Below are positions 1-8,902 of a DNA stretch of 64,000 nucleotides, piece by piece. The notes under the pieces were generated by a model. The model had not been told where the DNA came from and searched no databases. It saw only the letters and a list, made by a program, of their open reading frames with translations. The stretch lies in the NCBI RefSeq assembly GCF_030246865.1, contig NZ_CP126738.1, positions 1,674,001 through 1,738,000 on the forward strand. Direction: 5' to 3'. The DNA is from Microbacterium sp. zg-B96. Its GTDB lineage: Bacteria; Actinomycetota; Actinomycetes; Actinomycetales; Microbacteriaceae. Numbering within the stretch: position 1 is the stretch's first letter; each line of letters starts with the position of its first letter. Both the position numbers and the translations under genes were made by a program.

Positions 1-862
1 GGTTGATGTTCTCGCCCTTGTCGTACAGGCGTGCGCCGAAGCCGACACCGTGTTTGCCGACGCGAGAGGAGATGATCTCTTCCAGCCCGGCGAACGCGCC
101 GGCCACGATGAACAGCACGTTCGTCGTATCGATCTGGATGAACTCCTGGTGCGGGTGTTTGCGACCGCCCTGCGGTGGTACCGAGGCGACCGTGCCTTCG
201 AGGATCTTCAGCAGCGCCTGCTGCACGCCCTCGCCCGACACGTCGCGCGTGATCGACGGGTTCTCGGCCTTGCGGGCGATCTTGTCGACCTCATCGATGT
301 AGATGATGCCGGTCTCGGCACGCTTGGTGTCGAAGTCGGCGGCCTGCAGCAGCTTCAGCAGAATGTTCTCGACGTCTTCACCGACGTAGCCTGCTTCGGT
401 CAGCGCCGTGGCATCCGCTACTGCGAACGGCACGTTCAGTCGCTTCGCGAGCGTCTGAGCCAGGTAGGTCTTGCCGCACCCGGTGGGGCCGAGCAGCAGG
501 ATGTTGCTCTTGGCGATGTCGATGTCGTCGGCGCGCTGCTCTGCGGGCTGAAGGGTGGCGTGCGCACGGATGCGCTTGTAGTGGTTGTAGACCGCGACGG
601 ACAGGGCGCGCTTGGCGGGCTCCTGGCCGACGACGTACTCCTCGAGGAACGAGAAGATCTCGCGGGGCTTGGGCAGGTCGAAGTCGGCGACTTCGCCGGT
701 GCCGGACTCGGCCATGCGCTCTTCGATGATCTCGTTGCACAGCTCGACGCACTCGTCGCAGATGTACACGCCCGGTCCCGCGATCAGCTGCTGGACCTGC
801 TTCTGGCTCTTGCCACAGAAGGAGCACTTGAACAGGTCGGCGCTTTCACCGATGCGAGCCAT
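1..862 (-). CDS. clpX: ClpX, ATP-dependent unfoldase subunit of the Clp protease (3' end outside window)
   Basis: AAA+ unfoldase that recognises substrates and feeds them to the ClpP chamber in the cytoplasm. The N-terminal zinc-binding domain has four cysteines (C13, C16, C35, C38). The Walker A motif GPTGCGKT lies near residues 125-132 and a Walker B motif IIYIDEVDK follows. The ATG at 862 has a strong GAGGAGG ribosome site six bases upstream. About 287 codons are present and the C-terminal third lies beyond the window edge. A terminator separates it from clpP2, so it probably has its own promoter. Identification is near certain. Confidence 0.97.
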   Translation of the reverse strand, partial: MARIGESADLFKCSFCGKSQKQVQQLIAGPGVYICDECVELCNEIIEERMAESGTGEVADFDLPKPREIFSFLEEYVVGQEPAKRALSVAVYNHYKRIRAHATLQPAEQRADDIDIAKSNILLLGPTGCGKTYLAQTLAKRLNVPFAVADATALTEAGYVGEDVENILLKLLQAADFDTKRAETGIIYIDEVDKIARKAENPSITRDVSGEGVQQALLKILEGTVASVPPQGGRKHPHQEFIQIDTTNVLFIVAGAFAGLEEIISSRVGKHGVGFGARLYDKGENIN

Positions 863-973
863 CAGGCTCCTCCTCACTGCCCCCAGTCGGGCGCCCTCCG
901 AGCCTAACTGCTGCCCACGACATAGGGCCGCATTTGCGGCGTCTCATCTGGGTCACGAGTGCCCCACGAACGA

Positions 974-1005
974 CGAAGCCCCGCCCATCGAGGGGCGGGG
1001 CTTCG
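974..1005 (-). terminator. Hairpin terminator behind clpP2
   Basis: The sequence cgaagccccgccc is followed by its inverted copy ending cttcg, giving a GC-rich stem with a loop of a few bases. It lies just past the clpP2 stop codon and before clpX, so it probably ends the clpP1-clpP2 transcript. Confidence 0.75.
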
Positions 1006-1018
1006 CGGCATCCGGGTG

Positions 1019-1687
1019 TCAGCTGGTGATCGCCTGGGGCTGACGCTTACGCGTGGTCAGCACCTGGTCGACGAGACCGTACTCGAGCGCCTCGACGGAC
1101 GAGAGGATCTTGTCGCGGTCGATGTCCTTGTTGACCTGCTCCTGCGAGCGGTTGGAGTGCTTCGCGAGCGTCTCCTCGAGCCACGTGCGCATACGCAGGA
1201 TCTCGGCCGCCTGGATTTCGATGTCCGATGCCTGCCCGTGACCGGCCTCGCCGACGGCGGGCTGGTGGATCAGGATGCGGGCGTTGGGCAGCGCCAGACG
1301 CTTGCCGGGAGCACCGGCCGCCAGCAGCACGGCGGCAGCCGAAGCGGCCTGGCCGAGCACGACGGTGGAGATCTGCGGCGACACGTACTGCATCGTGTCG
1401 TAGATCGCCGTCATCGCGGTGAACGAGCCACCGGGCGAGTTGATGTACATGATGATGTCGCGGTCGGGGTCCTGGGACTCCAGCACGAGCAGCTGCGCCA
1501 TGACGTCATCGGCCGATGCGTCGTCGACCTGCACGCCCAGGAAGATCACGCGGTCTTCGAAGAGCTTGTTGTACGGGTCCTGGCGCTTGTAGCCGTAGGC
1601 CGTGCGTTCCTCGAACTGCGGGAGGATGTAACGGCTGTTCGGCATCTGAAGGCCCTGAGGGGCGCCGCCGAAGGTGGGGGTGTGCAT
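1019..1687 (-). CDS. clpP2: ClpP2, ATP-dependent Clp protease proteolytic subunit
   Basis: Serine peptidase subunit (222 aa) of the Clp protease. The catalytic triad is readable: S116 in GQAASAA, H141 in ILIHQP and D192 in DIDRDK. The N-terminal stretch NSRYILPQFEERTAYG is typical of the actinobacterial ClpP2 type. It starts 24 bases after the clpP1 stop and is probably co-transcribed with it. In actinobacteria studied so far, ClpP1 and ClpP2 form a mixed double-ring protease; that this pair does so is inference from family knowledge. Confidence 0.96.
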   Translation of the reverse strand: MHTPTFGGAPQGLQMPNSRYILPQFEERTAYGYKRQDPYNKLFEDRVIFLGVQVDDASADDVMAQLLVLESQDPDRDIIMYINSPGGSFTAMTAIYDTMQYVSPQISTVVLGQAASAAAVLLAAGAPGKRLALPNARILIHQPAVGEAGHGQASDIEIQAAEILRMRTWLEETLAKHSNRSQEQVNKDIDRDKILSSVEALEYGLVDQVLTTRKRQPQAITS

Positions 1688-1710
1688 TCTCTGTGTCTCC
1701 TCCGGTGGTC

Positions 1711-2328
1711 TCAGTTGGCGGTTTCGTCGCCGACGGTGACGCCGTCGACGGCTGTTCCGCCGCCGCCGGTCACATCAGCGGCGTGCTCACGGATGTGGTC
1801 GACGAAGCCGTACTCGAGGGCCTCGTCCGCGGTGAACCAGCGGTCGCGGTCACCGTCGATGTTGATCTGCTCGACCGTCTTGCCGGTCTGGGCAGCCGTG
1901 ATCTCGGCGAGGCGCTTCTTCATCGACAGGATCAGCTGAGCCTGCGTCTGGATGTCGCTGGCGGTGCCGCCGAATCCACCGTGCGGCTGGTGCAGCAGCA
2001 CGCGGGCGTTGGGCGTGATGTACCGCTTGCCCTTCGTTCCGCTGGTCAGCAGCAGCTGGCCCATGGAGGCGGCCATGCCGATGCCGACGGTGACGATGTC
2101 GTTCGGGACGAACTGCATCGTGTCGTAGATCGCCATGCCGGCCGTGATGGAGCCGCCGGGCGAGTTGATGTAGAGGTAGATGTCCTTTTCGGAGTCCTCC
2201 GCTGCCAGCAGCAGGATCTTGGCGCAGATCTCGTTTGCGTTGTCGTCACGCACCTCCGACCCGAGCCAGATGATGCGGTCCTTCAGCAGCCTGTCGAAGA
2301 CGCTGGTCGCGACAAGGGGTTCGGCCAT
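1711..2328 (-). CDS. clpP1: ClpP1, ATP-dependent Clp protease proteolytic subunit
   Basis: Second ClpP paralogue (205 aa), first gene of the clpP1-clpP2 operon. Triad residues are S88 in GMAASMG, H113 in VLLHQP and D162 in GDRDRW; the [14 protein letters not shown] region is well conserved. The ATG at 2328 has AGGAG at good spacing. The reading frame stays open upstream of this start, but that part overlaps the terminator region and does not look like ClpP. Companion of ClpP2, loaded by ClpX or by ClpC (not in this window). Confidence 0.96.
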   Translation of the reverse strand: MAEPLVATSVFDRLLKDRIIWLGSEVRDDNANEICAKILLLAAEDSEKDIYLYINSPGGSITAGMAIYDTMQFVPNDIVTVGIGMAASMGQLLLTSGTKGKRYITPNARVLLHQPHGGFGGTASDIQTQAQLILSMKKRLAEITAAQTGKTVEQINIDGDRDRWFTADEALEYGFVDHIREHAADVTGGGGTAVDGVTVGDETAN

Positions 2329-2360
2329 GTTCACTCCTGTTTCCGTGGTCCGTCGCAACG

Positions 2361-2383
2361 AATCTACCGGCGCCCCGAGGGCG
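2361..2383 (-). promoter_or_regulatory. Candidate clpP1 promoter with a small palindrome
   Basis: Read on the minus strand, a TAGATT hexamer (2361-2366) lies about 32 bases before the clpP1 ATG. A palindromic CGCCC-TCG-GGGCG (2371-2383) sits just upstream, where an activator could bind. ClgR activates clpP1P2 in several actinobacteria, but this palindrome does not match its published box exactly, so the assignment is tentative. Confidence 0.35.
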
Positions 2384-2432
2384 ACCCGCCCGTGTTCGCC
2401 CTGGGCAGAGTGCCGGATGCCGCTGCGGATGA

Positions 2433-2476
2433 GACGCCGACGGGGCGGATGCCGCAGCACCCGCCCCGTCGGCGTC
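2433..2476 (-). terminator. Hairpin terminator behind tig
   Basis: A perfect 16-bp stem (gacgccgacggggcgg at 2433-2448 and its complement at 2461-2476) with a 12-base loop lies between the tig stop codon and clpP1. It probably insulates the clpP operon from tig transcription. Confidence 0.75.
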
Positions 2477-2492
2477 GTCGATTCGACTCGAC

Positions 2493-4091
2493 TTACTTGT
2501 CGTCCGCTGCCTTCTTGGCGGCAGGCTTGCGGGCGGCGGGCTTCTTCGCGGGAGCCGCGTCGGCGGCATCCTTCGCGTCGGCGGCCTTCTTCGCAGCCGG
2601 CTTCTTGGCGGCCGGCTTCTTGGCGGGAGCCTTCTCGGCGGGCGCCTCATCGGCGGCGGCCTCGGCGGCCGGGGCCTTCTTGGCGGGAGCCTTCTTGGCG
2701 GTGGCCTTCTTCGCCGGCTTCTCCTCGGCCTCGATCACGGCGTCGGCGTCAGCCGCGGCATCCGCGATCTCCTGGGCCTCTTCCACGACGTCTTCCTCAG
2801 CGGCGGGCTCGTCCTCGAGGGCGATGAAGCCACTCAGGTCGACCGGCTTGCCGGCGGTGTCGACGACCGTGACCTTGCCCAGCGCGAGGGCCAGAGCCTT
2901 GTTGCGGCCGACCTCACCGATCATCGCGGGGAGCTGGTTGCCCTGCTGCAGCGCGTTGACGAACTCCTGCGGAGCCATGTTGTACTGGGCGGCCGACTGG
3001 ATGAGGTACTGGGTGAGCTCGTCCTGCGAGACCTGAACCTTGAACTCTTCGGCGATCTTGTCCAGCACCATCTGGGTGCGGAACTGCTTCTTGCTCGCCT
3101 CGGTGACCTCGGCGCGGTGCTCGTCGTCCTCGAGGCGGCCTTCGCCTTCAAGGTGCGTGTGCACCTCGTCCTCGACCAGCTGCTCGGGAACGGGGATGTC
3201 GGTCAGCTCGATGAGCTTCTCGACGAGCTTGTCACGAGCGGCGGATGCCTGCGCGAAGCCGGACTGCTCGGACACGCGCTCGGCCAGGCTGGCACGCAGC
3301 TCGGCGATGGTGTCGAACTCGCTGGCGATCTGCGCGAAGTCGTCGTCGGCGTCGGGAAGCTCGCGCTCCTTGACGGCGACGACCGTGACGGCCACCTCGG
3401 CCTCGGAACCGGCGTGGTCGCCGCCCACGAGCTTGGAGCGGAACGTCGTGTCCTCACCGGCGGTGAGGGATTCGATGGCCTCGTCGGTGCCCTCGAGCAG
3501 CTCGCCCGAACCCACTTCGTAGGACACGCCCTCGGCGCGGTCGATCTCGGCGCCGTCGATCGTGGCGACGAGGTTCAGCTCGACGAAGTCGCCGGTCTTG
3601 GCGGGGCGGTCAACCGTCACCAGCGTGCCGAAGCGGCTCCGCAGGCGGTCGAGCTCGGCGTCGACGGCAGCTTCATCGGTCTCGACGGCGTCGACCTCGA
3701 TGGTCAGGCCCTCGTAGGCGGGAAGCTCGAACTCGGGGCGGACGTCCACCTCGACCTCGACGACGAGGTCACCGGAGAAGTCCTTGTCGCTGGGCCACTC
3801 GATGACCTCGGCGGCGGGACGGCCGACGACGCGAACCTCGGTCTCCTTGACGGCGTCGCGGTAGAACCCGTCGAGGCCCTCGCTGACGGCGTGCTCGATG
3901 ACGGCGCCCTTACCGACACGCTGGTCGATGATCGGCGCGGGCACCTTGCCCTTGCGGAAACCGGGGATCTGGATGTCCTGGGCGATGTGCTCGTACGCGT
4001 GAGCGATAGCGGGCTTCAGTTCGTCCGGGGTGACCGTGATGTGGAGCTTGACCCGGGTCGGGGTGAGCTTCTCGACGGTGGCGTTGACCAT
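2493..4091 (-). CDS. tig: Trigger factor, ribosome-associated chaperone
   Basis: Peptidyl-prolyl isomerase and chaperone that binds at the ribosome exit tunnel. The ribosome-binding signature GFRKGKVP is in the N-terminal domain, followed by the FKBP-like domain and the helical arms. The product is about 532 aa, longer than the usual 430-470. The last ~90 residues are low-complexity, made of Ala/Glu/Asp followed by repeated PAKKA/AAKK blocks. The ATG at 4091 is preceded by AAGGAG; the frame extends upstream into the tRNA-Pro gene and that part is not coding. The basic tail is probably disordered and might contact RNA (inference). Confidence 0.95.
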   Translation of the reverse strand: MVNATVEKLTPTRVKLHITVTPDELKPAIAHAYEHIAQDIQIPGFRKGKVPAPIIDQRVGKGAVIEHAVSEGLDGFYRDAVKETEVRVVGRPAAEVIEWPSDKDFSGDLVVEVEVDVRPEFELPAYEGLTIEVDAVETDEAAVDAELDRLRSRFGTLVTVDRPAKTGDFVELNLVATIDGAEIDRAEGVSYEVGSGELLEGTDEAIESLTAGEDTTFRSKLVGGDHAGSEAEVAVTVVAVKERELPDADDDFAQIASEFDTIAELRASLAERVSEQSGFAQASAARDKLVEKLIELTDIPVPEQLVEDEVHTHLEGEGRLEDDEHRAEVTEASKKQFRTQMVLDKIAEEFKVQVSQDELTQYLIQSAAQYNMAPQEFVNALQQGNQLPAMIGEVGRNKALALALGKVTVVDTAGKPVDLSGFIALEDEPAAEEDVVEEAQEIADAAADADAVIEAEEKPAKKATAKKAPAKKAPAAEAAADEAPAEKAPAKKPAAKKPAAKKAADAKDAADAAPAKKPAARKPAAKKAADDK

Positions 4092-4167
4092 GCCTGTTGC
4101 TTCTCCTTGGGTGATCCGCGCAGACGCGCGGAGGCGGAAAGTCTGGATGTCTGGGAAGTCGTTTTCG

Positions 4168-4241
4168 TCGGGGCGACAGGATTTGAACCTGCGGCCTCCC
4201 GCTCCCAAAGCGGGCGCTCTACCAAGCTGAGCTACGCCCCG
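4168..4241 (-). tRNA. tRNA-Pro (anticodon TGG)
   Basis: Cloverleaf read by eye on the minus strand: acceptor CGGGGCG paired with CGCCCCG, anticodon stem CCCGC/GCGGG with loop TTTGGGA, T-loop TTCAAAT, discriminator A. No CCA is encoded. Confidence 0.93.
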
Positions 4242-4281
4242 GGTTGTGCACACGCACGCGTGCGCCGAAACGACCCCGGGA

Positions 4282-4332
4282 AGTCTAGCCGACCGCACCG
4301 TGTCCGCGCTGTGCGCGCAGTTCGTCTAGACT
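4282..4332. promoter_or_regulatory. Divergent promoters for tRNA-Pro and tRNA-Gly
   Basis: Two TAGACT -10 hexamers face away from each other. The one at 4282-4287 reads minus, 41 bases before tRNA-Pro. The one at 4327-4332 reads plus, 27 bases before tRNA-Gly. No clear -35 element was seen for either. Confidence 0.5.
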
Positions 4333-4358
4333 TGCGGAGGCCGCGGCTCGACCGCTGC

Positions 4359-4432
4359 GGGGATGTAGCTCAATGGTAGAGCCTCAGTCTTCCAAACTGA
4401 TGGTGCGGGTTCGATTCCCGTCATCCCCTCCA
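4359..4432 (+). tRNA. tRNA-Gly (anticodon TCC)
   Basis: Acceptor GGGGATG pairs with CATCCCC. The anticodon stem TCAGT/ACTGA carries loop CTTCCAA. The T-loop is TTCGATT, the discriminator T, and CCA is encoded. Confidence 0.94.
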
Positions 4433-4434
4433 CT

Positions 4435-4471
4435 GCCCCGACATATCGCCACCCGCGATGTGCCGGGGCAT
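4435..4471 (+). terminator. Hairpin terminator behind tRNA-Gly
   Basis: The arms gccccgacat and gtgccggggc, with an inner atcgc/gcgat pair, form a long stem followed by a short T-rich stretch (tttgtctt). Confidence 0.7.
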
Positions 4472-4484
4472 TTGTCTTGGCGGC

Positions 4485-4551
4485 GGAATTCAGCCTGACG
4501 CGAGCGAAACCGCCCGAAATGGGGTGGAATGTGCCCCACAGGCTGAATTCC
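4485..4551. repeat. 13-bp perfect inverted repeat enclosing an inner GGGG/CCCC pair
   Basis: The sequence ggaattcagcctg (4485-4497) recurs inverted as caggctgaattcc (4539-4551). Within the 41-base spacer, tgggg and cccca can pair, so the whole 67 bases can fold as a nested hairpin. It lies between the tRNA-Gly terminator and the 3' end of the carbonic anhydrase-like gene. It could be a terminator or a small REP/MITE-like repeat; only one copy occurs here. Confidence 0.6.
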
Positions 4552-4571
4552 AACACCTCGGCGACGAAGAC

Positions 4572-5111
4572 TCAGTCGACCCGCGTCACCGCGGAGTGGT
4601 TCTGCAGGTGCGCGCGGTAGATGTCGGCGTTGCGGCGTAGCTTCAGCCGCTCGTCGTCCGACAGCTCGCGCCGCACCTTCGCGGGGACCCCCGCCACCAG
4701 CGACCCCGGCGGGATGACCGTGCCCTCCAGCACCACCGCCCCGCCGGCGACCAGCGAACCGGCACCGATCACCGCGCCCGACAGGATGACGCTGCCCATC
4801 CCGATCAGCGAGCCGTCCTCCACCGTGCAGCCGTGGACGACGGCGTTGTGCCCGATCGACACCTTCTCGCCGATCACCACGGGGTGCCCCGCATCCACGT
4901 GCACCGTCACGTTGTCCTGCACGTTGCTGCCGGCGCCGATCGTGATGCTGTCGCTGTCGGCGCGCAGCACCGCGTTGTACCAGACGCTCGCCTCCTCCCC
5001 CAGCGTCACCGCGCCCACCAGGCGGGCCCCGGCGGCCACGAAAGCGGACGGCGGTATGCGCGGGGTGGAGCCGGATACGGAAAGGACAGAGGCTTCGTCG
5101 GCAACGGTCAT
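4572..5111 (-). CDS. Gamma carbonic anhydrase-like hexapeptide-repeat protein
   Basis: Left-handed beta-helix protein of the gamma carbonic anhydrase/YrdA type (179 aa). The metal-ligand histidines expected for the family are present in TVHVDAG and in SIGHNAVVHGC. Repeated short G/A/V/I hexapeptide turns run through the middle and a short C-terminal helix follows. I chose the ATG at 5111 because TACCCT lies exactly six bases before it, the spacing of a leaderless transcript. An alternative ATG at 5150 would add 13 residues. Actual carbonic anhydrase activity of such homologues varies, so function is inferred by family only. Confidence 0.85.
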   Translation of the reverse strand: MTVADEASVLSVSGSTPRIPPSAFVAAGARLVGAVTLGEEASVWYNAVLRADSDSITIGAGSNVQDNVTVHVDAGHPVVIGEKVSIGHNAVVHGCTVEDGSLIGMGSVILSGAVIGAGSLVAGGAVVLEGTVIPPGSLVAGVPAKVRRELSDDERLKLRRNADIYRAHLQNHSAVTRVD

Positions 5112-5240
5112 GCCTTGAGGGTAGGCCCGCAGGGCCGATGCAACCTTCATTAGCCCAGCCTCAGCTTGCTTGCGGAATAACACGGCCTGAGTACCGTTGT
5201 CTCAAAGCGGGGTGACACCCCGCCGAATGGAGACGACGAA

Positions 5241-5726
5241 ATGACGAAGAACCAGACCATCGCCGCAACCGCAGCCGACCCGACGGTGGCCGCCGGAACC
5301 GCGCAGTTCCTCACACCCGTCGTCATGGGGCTGCAGGCCCTCGTCGTCAATGGCAAGCAGGCGCACTGGAACGTCCGCGGCGCGAACTTCCAGTCGATCC
5401 ACGAACTTCTCGACACCGTCGTCGAGCACGCCCAGGCGTGGTCCGACGAGGCCGCCGAGCGCATCGTCGCCCTCGGCCTTCCCATCGACGCGCGCCTGGC
5501 GACCGTCGCGCAGAAGGCCAAGCCCACCGCCGTTCCCGCCGGTTTCACGCAGTGGGATGCCGTCGTGCGCAGTGTCCTGTCCGACATCGACGGCGTGCTC
5601 ATCGACGTCCAGGCAGCCATCGACGGTTTGGACGAGGTCGACCTCACCAGCCAGGACGTCGCGATCAGCATCAAGGCGGGTCTGGAGAAGGACCGCTGGT
5701 TCCTCTTCGCCCATCTGGCCGAGTAA
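5241..5726 (+). CDS. dps: Dps-family DNA-binding/iron-storage protein
   Basis: Ferritin-like protein (161 aa) that stores iron at the expense of peroxide and shields DNA. The Dps motif KQAHWNVRG is followed by the H..D..E pattern in FQSIHELLDTVVEHAQAWSDEAAER (residues ~50-75), which makes the inter-subunit ferroxidase site. The ATG has GGAGACGACGAA upstream. It is a single gene with its own terminator. Regulation (starvation or oxidative stress in other bacteria) cannot be read here. Confidence 0.93.
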   Translation: MTKNQTIAATAADPTVAAGTAQFLTPVVMGLQALVVNGKQAHWNVRGANFQSIHELLDTVVEHAQAWSDEAAERIVALGLPIDARLATVAQKAKPTAVPAGFTQWDAVVRSVLSDIDGVLIDVQAAIDGLDEVDLTSQDVAISIKAGLEKDRWFLFAHLAE

Positions 5727-5744
5727 GCCCCTAGATCTTCCACG

Positions 5745-5774
5745 AAGCCCCGCACCCCGTCGTGCGGGGCTTTG
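5745..5774. terminator. Bidirectional hairpin terminator between dps and the amidohydrolase gene
   Basis: The stem agccccgcac/gtgcggggct has a six-base loop, with A-rich and T-rich flanks. It lies between two convergent genes. Confidence 0.8.
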
Positions 5775-5779
5775 TCGTG

Positions 5780-7282
5780 TCAGCCGGCCACGTGGGTGAG
5801 GCGCGAGGCGATCATCGTCGCCGCGACGCCCATTGCCCGCAGGGTGGCCTCTTCCGCGACCAGCGGGTCGTGCGACACGACCGCGAGGTCGGCGACATCG
5901 CCGATGCGCAGGGCTGAACCCTCGGCCGAGCCCGTGGCGGTGGATGCCGCGAGAGCGGTGGCCGCCCCCACCGCCTGACCCGGTTGCCAGGGCTCCCGGC
6001 CATCGCGGGTGCGGTACACGGCAGCGGCCATCGCCGCCCAGGGATCCAAGGGCGACACCGGCGCGTCGGACCCGAACAGCAGGTTGACGCCGGCATCGGC
6101 GAAGGCGCGCAGCGGATAAGCCAGGGCGGTCTGGGTGGCCCAGACGCTGTCGGTGACGTCGCGGTCATCGAGCGCGTGCTCGGGCTGCACGCTCGCGCCG
6201 ATGCCGAGCGCGGCGAAGCGGCGCACGTCGGAGTGCGCGACCAGCTGGGCATGCTCGATCGTGCCGGTGGCGCCGGAGAGCGCGAAGGCGTCGAGGGCAT
6301 GCGCATTGGCGACGTCGCCGATCGCGTGGATCGCGCTGGACAATCCCCCGCCGGTGGCCCGCGTCATCAGCGTGATCAGCTCGTCCGGCGGCACCGTGAG
6401 CATGCCGTGGTTGAACGGGTCGCCAGGGTACGCGTGTGAGCAGGCGGCGGTGCGCGTGCCGAGCGACCCGTCGGTGATCACCTTCAGCGAGCCCACGCGG
6501 AACAGACCCGCCGGATCGACCGCGTCGCCGCTTTCCAGCCCCAGGCCGAGCGCACGGTCGAGGTCGGGCGGATAGATCCCGAACCGCGCGCGAAGCGTGT
6601 CGAATCCGGCGGCGGCGCGCCGCGCCCAGGCATCGGCGTTCCAGGCCATGTCGAGATCGACGATTCCGACGACGCCGCGGGATGCCGCAGCGCGCGCCAT
6701 CCGGTCAACGGCGGCGTCCGACACATCGGTGGGAACGAGGTTCAGACGCCGGGAGATCTCGAACGCCGGCGACTCGCGCAGCAGCCCCGTCCCGCCCACC
6801 GGATGTCCCTCACGGCGCAGCGCGGCGGAGTTGAGCCAGACGCTGTGGACGTCAGCGTTGATGAGATATGTCGGCACGCCCCCGGTGGCGGCGTCCAGCG
6901 ATTCGAGTGTGGGTTCGTCCGGCCACATGGCGTGGCGGAACCCCGTGCCCACCCGACGCCCGTCGTCGAGCACCGGGGCCCCGGCCATGATCCGGGCAGC
7001 GTGTGCTGCGCTCGTGGCGTGTCCCAGCGCTTGACGCTGGGACCCCAGCGCCCACTGGACGGTGTGCACGTGGTGGTCCCACAGCCCCGGCACCAGCCAA
7101 CCGCCGTCGGCGTCGAGGACCACGCCGGTTCGCGGCAGTGCGCGCGCCGGCGCGATGTCGACGATCGCACCGGCGCGCAGGTGCACGTCGACCAGGTCGC
7201 CGCCGAACGGGTCGGTGCGGTCGGCGCCGGTCAGATGCGCGTTCGCGACCACCGTGACCTGTTCGCCCACGCCGGGGTTCAT
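5780..7282 (-). CDS. Amidohydrolase family protein (YtcJ-like)
   Basis: Metal-dependent hydrolase of about 500 aa. The N-terminal metal motif is in LWDHHVHTVQW; later metal/active-site segments are HAIGDVANAHALDAF and the C-terminal SDAPVSPLDPW. This layout matches the amidohydrolase-3 (YtcJ) group, whose substrates are mostly unknown. Its ATG overlaps the stop codon of the upstream PaiB-like gene by four bases (ATGA), so the two are co-translated. The open frame continues upstream through that gene but is not coding there. Confidence 0.85.
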   Translation of the reverse strand: MNPGVGEQVTVVANAHLTGADRTDPFGGDLVDVHLRAGAIVDIAPARALPRTGVVLDADGGWLVPGLWDHHVHTVQWALGSQRQALGHATSAAHAARIMAGAPVLDDGRRVGTGFRHAMWPDEPTLESLDAATGGVPTYLINADVHSVWLNSAALRREGHPVGGTGLLRESPAFEISRRLNLVPTDVSDAAVDRMARAAASRGVVGIVDLDMAWNADAWARRAAAGFDTLRARFGIYPPDLDRALGLGLESGDAVDPAGLFRVGSLKVITDGSLGTRTAACSHAYPGDPFNHGMLTVPPDELITLMTRATGGGLSSAIHAIGDVANAHALDAFALSGATGTIEHAQLVAHSDVRRFAALGIGASVQPEHALDDRDVTDSVWATQTALAYPLRAFADAGVNLLFGSDAPVSPLDPWAAMAAAVYRTRDGREPWQPGQAVGAATALAASTATGSAEGSALRIGDVADLAVVSHDPLVAEEATLRAMGVAATMIASRLTHVAG

Positions 7283-7920
7283 GCGCGGCCCGGGCGGGCG
7301 TCGAGCGCGCGCTGCATCTCGTCGGCCAGTCGAGGGTCGGCGTAGGGGCTCGACCCGGCATCCAACTCGGCGATGATCGTCTCCACCACCTCGTCGGGGC
7401 GGTTCTGACTCAGTTTGCGCTTGGCGACCACGCGCGTCGGCGTGAGCCGGAACCCGACGGTGCCCTTCTCGAGGCGGTGGATGAAGTCTGCGTCGTTCGG
7501 CCGCTCCCACATGAGCCGCGGCTGCGACATCCCGCTTTCGAAGCGGGCGACCAGCCGGTCGAGCACGGCGAGGTTCTCCTCCGGCGAGAGCAGTTCGGGC
7601 ACGCCGCTGAGGTGCACGGAGACGAAGTTCCACGTCGGCACTGCGGCGACATCGCCGTACCAGCCGGGCGAGATGTAGCCGTGCGGCCCCTGCGCCACCA
7701 CCAGCAGTTCACGCTCCCCCAGCCCGTGGATGAGGTCATCGGGCTTGCCCATGTGCGCCACGACCGTGAGGTCATCCCGGGTATCGTCCAGCAGCACCGC
7801 GTAGTGCGAGGCGACGAGCCCGTCCGGGGTGCCGCTGACGAGCGTCATCCACGGGTTCTCGTCGATGAGGCGGCGCAATTCTGCGACGTCCGTCATGGCG
7901 AAGCTGGGATTCTGGCGCAT
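7279..7920 (-). CDS. PaiB-like FMN-binding protein
   Basis: 213 aa protein of the PaiB family with a split-barrel flavin-binding fold. Typical segments are ENPWMTLVS near the N-terminus, HMGKPDD, and GYISPGWYG with VPTWNF in the middle. Bacillus PaiB was described as a negative regulator, but no DNA-binding motif is visible here and many homologues may simply bind flavin. A TAGGCT -10 hexamer ends six bases before the ATG, so the mRNA is probably leaderless. First gene of a two-gene operon with the amidohydrolase. Confidence 0.85.
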   Translation of the reverse strand: MRQNPSFAMTDVAELRRLIDENPWMTLVSGTPDGLVASHYAVLLDDTRDDLTVVAHMGKPDDLIHGLGERELLVVAQGPHGYISPGWYGDVAAVPTWNFVSVHLSGVPELLSPEENLAVLDRLVARFESGMSQPRLMWERPNDADFIHRLEKGTVGFRLTPTRVVAKRKLSQNRPDEVVETIIAELDAGSSPYADPRLADEMQRALDARPGRA

Positions 7921-7968
7921 GCCCCCAGCCTATTTGCGTGCCACTACCGTCGTGTCGCGCGGGAGCGG

Positions 7969-8856
7969 TCAGATGTAGGAGCCGACGCGTTCCACGGCCA
8001 GCCCCGACCGCCACGAGTTGCGCGCCAACAGCACGGCGACCGTCATGAGGGCGATACCGATCGCGAGGGCACCGAACCCGTAGGCGGGGCTATCGAGATG
8101 CACGCCGAGCGGGCTGAGGCCCAGCGCGGCACCGGCGAAGCCGGCGATACCGAGCTCCGCGCGCCAGATGTGGGAGAACTTAGCCCACCACAGCTGGCGA
8201 GCAGAACCAGGGACGATGGTCGAGGAGTGACGTGCCAGCAGGTCGTTGTACGTCAGCTTCTTGAAGAGCGACAGCGCGATCATGGCCACGAGGATGCCGG
8301 TGAGCACGCCGTAGACCGTGACGGTGAACCAGAACTGGTCGACGGCGGACGAGCCCAAGGGGATGTCAAGGCTGCCCCGCGCATCGAGTACGACCGGCAC
8401 GACCATCACCAGCGCCCACGCCGCCAGGGTGAGCCCGAGCAGGAGGACGTGCAGGCGGACGCTGATGGGCCGCAGGTGGACGCCGAAGGACCCGCCCGAC
8501 TTGCCCTCGCTGACGACCACTTCCCACCGGCCGCGGACGGCGTACTGGCCGAAGAAGAAGCCGATCATCGACAGGCCCGCCATGAGGGTGGGGAACGCGA
8601 TGGTCTCCGTGCCGCCGATGTCATCGGGGAAGACCTCGCTGATTCTGCCCCCGCCTGCCGTGTGGAGGAGCAGCCAGACCACCGCGCAGATCGCGACGAG
8701 CAGCGCGACGGTACCGACCAGGTTGCCGACGATGGCGATCACTTTTCGGGTGGTGGCGATCGAGCCCGTCGTCCGTCGGCCCAGCCCGTCCCGCGGAACC
8801 GGGCCGCGCGTTTTCGGCCGGGTGCTCGGTTTCTTGCGCTTCTTGGTTTTGGGCAT
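7969..8856 (-). CDS. Conserved hypothetical membrane protein
   Basis: 295 aa. The first ~30 residues are strongly basic (MPKTKKRKKPSTRPK). Six or so hydrophobic helices follow, for example IAIVGNLVGTVALLVAICAV near 40-60 and VLLLGLTLAAWALVMVVPVV in the middle. I recognise no catalytic motif. The ATG at 8856 has GGAG six bases upstream. It stands alone between the PaiB operon and the Nei gene. Function unknown. Confidence 0.75.
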   Translation of the reverse strand: MPKTKKRKKPSTRPKTRGPVPRDGLGRRTTGSIATTRKVIAIVGNLVGTVALLVAICAVVWLLLHTAGGGRISEVFPDDIGGTETIAFPTLMAGLSMIGFFFGQYAVRGRWEVVVSEGKSGGSFGVHLRPISVRLHVLLLGLTLAAWALVMVVPVVLDARGSLDIPLGSSAVDQFWFTVTVYGVLTGILVAMIALSLFKKLTYNDLLARHSSTIVPGSARQLWWAKFSHIWRAELGIAGFAGAALGLSPLGVHLDSPAYGFGALAIGIALMTVAVLLARNSWRSGLAVERVGSYI

Positions 8857-8902
8857 GCGTGACTCCGTCGTCAGGGCCACGAGGGCCGGTGGGGGTGGTG
8901 TC

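Noticed and set aside
1..2328. clpX as part of the clpP1-clpP2 operon
   Set aside because: A strong hairpin terminator lies between clpP2 and clpX and clpX has its own strong ribosome site, so separate transcription is more likely.
4326..4556. 76-codon minus-strand frame over tRNA-Gly
   Set aside because: It is an artefact of the tRNA sequence; such frames across tRNA genes are common false predictions.
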